64,000 bases of DNA, taken from contig CAYVKA010000018.1 in NCBI GenBank assembly GCA_964451925.1, forward strand, positions 10,087 through 74,086. Direction: 5' to 3'. Under the pieces are notes generated by a model that did no database searches, was not told where the DNA came from, and saw only the letters and a program-made list of their open reading frames with translations. This DNA comes from Nevskia sp964451925 (GTDB lineage Bacteria; Pseudomonadota; Gammaproteobacteria; Nevskiales; Nevskiaceae). Each line of letters begins with the position of its first letter. The first letter of the stretch is position 1. Positions 61,255 to 64,000 of this stretch are shown here, piece by piece. Both the position numbers and the translations under genes were made by a program.

Positions 61255-61871
61255 TGCAACCACCCTCTCATCAGGCGCCGTGCGCGGTGCAGCTGCGCTT
61301 TCGAAGTGCCGACAGCGATGCCGGTCAGCGAGGCGATCTCCTCATGTTGATAGCCTTCGATATCATGCAATACCAATACCGTGCGCGCGCCGTTGGGCAG
61401 ACGCGACAGGGCGCGCTCCAGGTCCATCTTCAGGCCTGAATCCTCCTGCTGCAACGGCATCGCCGCGTCGGCGGCGGATTCCTCTTCCGTGCCGGTGCCA
61501 TCCTCGAAGGTGACCCAGCGCTTGAGCAGGCGGTGTTCGCCCAGCACCACGTTGACCGTCAGGCGGTGCAGCCAGGTGCCGAAGCGGCTCTCGCCACGAA
61601 AGCTGCCGAGCTTCTCCCAGGCACGCACGAAAGCGTCCTGCGTCGACTGGTCGGCGCGGGCCGTGTCGCCATTGCACAGGCGGCAGCACAAGCCGTAAAT
61701 ACGATCGACATGCAGGCGGTACAGCTGCTCGAACGCCCGCGAATCCCCGGCGGCAGCCTGCCGCACCAGCGCCAGTTCCTCGGAGTCCACGGGCGCGGCC
61801 GTGCTAACCATGCTCGCCGCCGCAGCAGTCAGGCCGGTCTCCAGGGTGGAACATAAGCTTGCCGTAGTCAT
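61251..61871 (-). CDS. ECF-type RNA polymerase sigma factor (RpoE-like)
   Basis: 206 residues. Sigma-2: FEQLYRLHVDRIYGLCCRLC and DAFVRAWEKLGSFRGESRFG. Sigma-4: LSRLPNGARTVLVLHDIEGY, then QHEEIASLTGIAVGTSKAQL. It directs transcription of its own regulon, probably including this operon. A possible ECF-like promoter (CAAACC and CGTATC, spaced 14 bases) lies upstream at 61882-61907 on the minus strand, but the fit is weak. It is divergent from the GST-like gene. Confidence 0.92.
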   Translation of the reverse strand: MTTASLCSTLETGLTAAAASMVSTAAPVDSEELALVRQAAAGDSRAFEQLYRLHVDRIYGLCCRLCNGDTARADQSTQDAFVRAWEKLGSFRGESRFGTWLHRLTVNVVLGEHRLLKRWVTFEDGTGTEEESAADAAMPLQQEDSGLKMDLERALSRLPNGARTVLVLHDIEGYQHEEIASLTGIAVGTSKAQLHRARRLMRGWLQ

Positions 61872-62032
61872 TTGTCCTTCTGATACGCCAGCGACCGCCA
61901 GGGTTTGAACCGCGCCACCCGCGCCTCCCCCGGTCCATCCCGCCCGTCAGGCCGCTGCATTCACGGGCCCGCAACCGGACCTTTACACAGACGGACCATA
62001 ATAAGCACTTCGCCCACCCCGAGGCAGCCCCG

Positions 62033-62806
62033 GTGCCCAGCCCCTTGACCCTCGCCACCTCCCTGGCGGCCAGCAGCCTGCGCGCCTGGCGCGGCACCGC
62101 CGCGTTCCACCCGCGCACGCACCAGCCGGAGCAGCCGCTGCGCCTGTACGAATTCGAGGCCAGCCCCTACTGCCGCCTGGTGCGCGAGGCCCTGACCGAA
62201 CTGGATCTGGACGCGCTGATCCTGCCCTGCCCGCGCGGCGGCAGCCGCTTCCGCCCCGAAGTCGAGGCGCTGGGCGGCCGGCAGCAGTTCCCCTACCTGG
62301 TGGACCCCAACAACGGCGAAGCGCTGTACGAGTCGGCCGACATCATCGACTATCTCGCCCTCAGCTATGGCGGCCACCTGCATGCCGCCGCCGGCCTGCG
62401 CCGCAAGGCCGCCGTTGCCGGCTCCTTCCTCGCTTCCGCCCTGCGCAGCGACCGCCACGGCCCGCGCGGCTACAAGGCGCGCCCGTCGAAGCCGGCCGCC
62501 ACGCCGCTGGAGCTGTACAGCTTCGAGTCCAGCCCCTACTCGCGGCCGGTGCGCGAGGTGCTGTGTGAGCTGGAACTGCCCTACCTGCTGCGCAACACCG
62601 CCAAGGCGCGCTGGGAGGACATGGGCCCGCCCGGGCTGCGCCGCACGCTGTTTCCGGACCTGCCGGTGGAAGGCCGCAACCGCCCGCGCCTGCTGCAACT
62701 GACCGGCCGGGTGCAGGTGCCGTATCTGGTCGACCCGAATACCGGCACGGCCCTGTACGAGTCGGACGACATCATCCGCTACCTGCAACGGCAGTACGGC
62801 GCCTGA
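62033..62806 (+). CDS. Tandem GST N-terminal (thioredoxin-fold) domain protein
   Basis: 257 residues from GTG. Two similar GST_N domains: residues 35-115 (LRLYEFEASPYCRLVREALT, FPYLVDPNNGEALYESADII) and 158-256 (LELYSFESSPYSRPVREVLC, VPYLVDPNTGTALYESDDII). The usual helical C-terminal GST domain is absent. The active position is Cys in SPYC of domain 1 but Ser in SPYS of domain 2. Glutathione-dependent redox activity is plausible for domain 1. It is divergent from the sigma operon. Confidence 0.85.
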   Translation: MPSPLTLATSLAASSLRAWRGTAAFHPRTHQPEQPLRLYEFEASPYCRLVREALTELDLDALILPCPRGGSRFRPEVEALGGRQQFPYLVDPNNGEALYESADIIDYLALSYGGHLHAAAGLRRKAAVAGSFLASALRSDRHGPRGYKARPSKPAATPLELYSFESSPYSRPVREVLCELELPYLLRNTAKARWEDMGPPGLRRTLFPDLPVEGRNRPRLLQLTGRVQVPYLVDPNTGTALYESDDIIRYLQRQYGA

Positions 62807-62846
62807 CAGCGGTAAAATCGGCGCAACCCCCAGTCTCCGGATCGCC

Positions 62847-63599
62847 ATGATGTCGTTCCTGCTGTCGCCCTACGGGCTGCTGTTCTTCCTGCTGCAGATC
62901 GCCTGCGCCGTGCACATCGTGCGCACCGGCCGCGATTACATCTGGCTGTGGATCGTGCTGTTCTTCTCGGTGGCCGGCTGCGCCGTGTACCTGATCACCC
63001 AGGTGCTGCCCGGCCTGCGCCACAGCAACACGGTGCGCAGCGCGCGCAAGACCGCCGGCAAGCTGCTCGACCCGGAGGGCGAGAAGCGCCGCATCGAGGC
63101 GCGCCTGGCCCTGTCCGACACGCTCGACAACCGCACCGCGCTGGCGCGTGAATGCGTGCGCCGCGGCGACTACGCCAACGCCGCCGAACTGTTCCGCTCC
63201 TGTCTCAAGGGCATGTACGCGCACGACCCGGCGATCATGCTGGAGCTGGCGCAGGCGCTGTTCGCCCAGCCCGACTATGCCGCGGCGCGGCAGACCCTGC
63301 AGGAGCTGGAGCAGCACAACCCCGGCTTCAAATCGCAGGAGGCGCGCCTGCTCCATGCGCGCACCCTGGAAGCCCTGGGTGAAACCGAGCCGGCGCTGCA
63401 GCAGTACGCACTGCTGGAACCCAGCTACTCCGGCGAGGAGGCGCGGGCGCGCTACGCCATGCTGCTCAAGCGCAGCGGCCGCCTGGAGGAGGCGCGCGCC
63501 GTGCTGTCGACGATGCTGACCCGCTACAAGGCCGCGCCGGCGTTCTACCAGCGCAACGAGCGCAGCTGGATCGAGCAGGCGCGGCGCGAGCTTGGCTAG
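62847..63599 (+). CDS. TPR-like membrane-anchored protein
   Basis: 250 residues. Two N-terminal membrane helices (LLFFLLQIACAVHIV and LWIVLFFSVAGCAVYLI) carry a cytoplasmic domain of TPR-like helical hairpins (about 85-230: RRGDYANAAELFRSCLKGMY, QPDYAAARQTLQELEQHNPG, LKRSGRLEEARAVLSTMLTR). The layout resembles PspA-region or cell-envelope scaffolds. No enzyme motif is visible. A second ATG lies one codon in. It follows the GST gene after 40 bases, possibly on the same transcript. Confidence 0.8.
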   Translation: MMSFLLSPYGLLFFLLQIACAVHIVRTGRDYIWLWIVLFFSVAGCAVYLITQVLPGLRHSNTVRSARKTAGKLLDPEGEKRRIEARLALSDTLDNRTALARECVRRGDYANAAELFRSCLKGMYAHDPAIMLELAQALFAQPDYAAARQTLQELEQHNPGFKSQEARLLHARTLEALGETEPALQQYALLEPSYSGEEARARYAMLLKRSGRLEEARAVLSTMLTRYKAAPAFYQRNERSWIEQARRELG

Positions 63600-63665
63600 C
63601 CCGGCCGGACCACGCCGGGTCATGCACCGGCCTTCGATGCCCGGCGCACCGCCGCGGTCCGCGTA

Positions 63666-64000
63666 GTGGCCGCAGCGCCCGCGCTTTCCCTGTTCGCCGT
63701 GGTGGCGGCGGCCCACGCCCTGGCGGTGATGAGCCCGGGGCCGGACCTGGCCGTCGTTACGCGCCAGACCCTGGCCCACGGCCGCGCCGCCGGGGTGCGC
63801 ACCGCGCTGGGCATCGCCAGCGGGATCAGCGTGCATATCGCCTACGCCCTGTTCGGCCTGGCCTGGGCCATCGAACGCTATCCGCCGCTGCTGACCGGGC
63901 TGCGTTATGTCGGCGCACTGTTGCTGCTGTGGATCGGCTGGGGCGCGCTGCGCGCCCGCCCCGCCGCCGGGCCGACGCCGGCGGCCGCGCCGGCCCACGC
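63666..64000 (+). CDS. LysE/RhtB-type exporter, truncated by the window end
   Basis: About 111 codons from a GTG start; the rest lies beyond the window. The N-terminus shows the family signature AHALAVMSPGPDLAVVTRQT, then LGIASGISVHIAYALFGLAW, with the first two or three membrane helices. LysE/RhtB proteins export amino acids or related metabolites. The frame is open to the end of the window. The exact GTG is uncertain. Confidence 0.75.
   Translation, partial: MAAAPALSLFAVVAAAHALAVMSPGPDLAVVTRQTLAHGRAAGVRTALGIASGISVHIAYALFGLAWAIERYPPLLTGLRYVGALLLLWIGWGALRARPAAGPTPAAAPAH

Overview
This window comes from a GC-rich gammaproteobacterium. The conserved blocks aroQ-accB-accC-prmA and fis-purH, the putA, ilvD and cutA genes, and the intergenic GGGAATC-type repeat point to the Nevskiales/Xanthomonadales side of the class. 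That placement is inferred from gene order and style and has not been tested by search. No tRNA, rRNA, CRISPR array, transposase or phage gene was seen.

Layout. 0-8 kb holds small regulator-plus-enzyme units: a zinc alcohol dehydrogenase facing a LysR regulator; a carboxymuconolactone-decarboxylase-like / NmrA-like / YceI operon facing a second LysR regulator; a DUF1905/YdeI-type protein; and an AraC regulator facing an alpha/beta hydrolase. 8.2-15.6 kb is a co-directional operon bounded by two TetR genes. It carries three paralogues of a family I do not recognise (one Tat-exported, one cytoplasmic, one Tat/lipoprotein), a short-chain dehydrogenase, a DUF2147 protein and an acetolactate-synthase-like ThDP enzyme. 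A 20-bp perfect palindrome sits in front of it. 15.6-27 kb is a cluster of exported proteins built from duplicated genes: two beta-helix proteins, two large lipoproteins of the type I know as DUF6351, a PHB-depolymerase-like lipoprotein esterase and an AraC regulator. Three of its promoters share one direct-repeat element.

27-40 kb holds a DUF4034 membrane protein behind a near-consensus CRP site, a short hypothetical gene, an S51 peptidase, an MFS exporter, a DUF2189 protein, a UbiA-like prenyltransferase with a small membrane partner, an S53 peptidase, a BON/LysM protein, and a convergent L,D-transpeptidase / DUF882 peptidase pair. 40-52 kb holds ilvD, a 1-Cys peroxiredoxin with a repeat-filled leader, a MATE pump, a hydrolase-like/adenylate cyclase fusion, putA, and a two-component system.

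52-64 kb is mostly housekeeping: cutA, a stand-alone DsbD N-terminal domain, a TlpA-like thioredoxin, aroQ, accB, accC, prmA, fis and purH. It ends with an overlapping sigma / membrane regulator / DUF4097 operon, a double-GST_N protein, a TPR membrane protein and the start of a LysE-type exporter.

The most promising undescribed material is the three-paralogue operon and the AraC-linked beta-helix/lipoprotein cluster with its shared promoter element.
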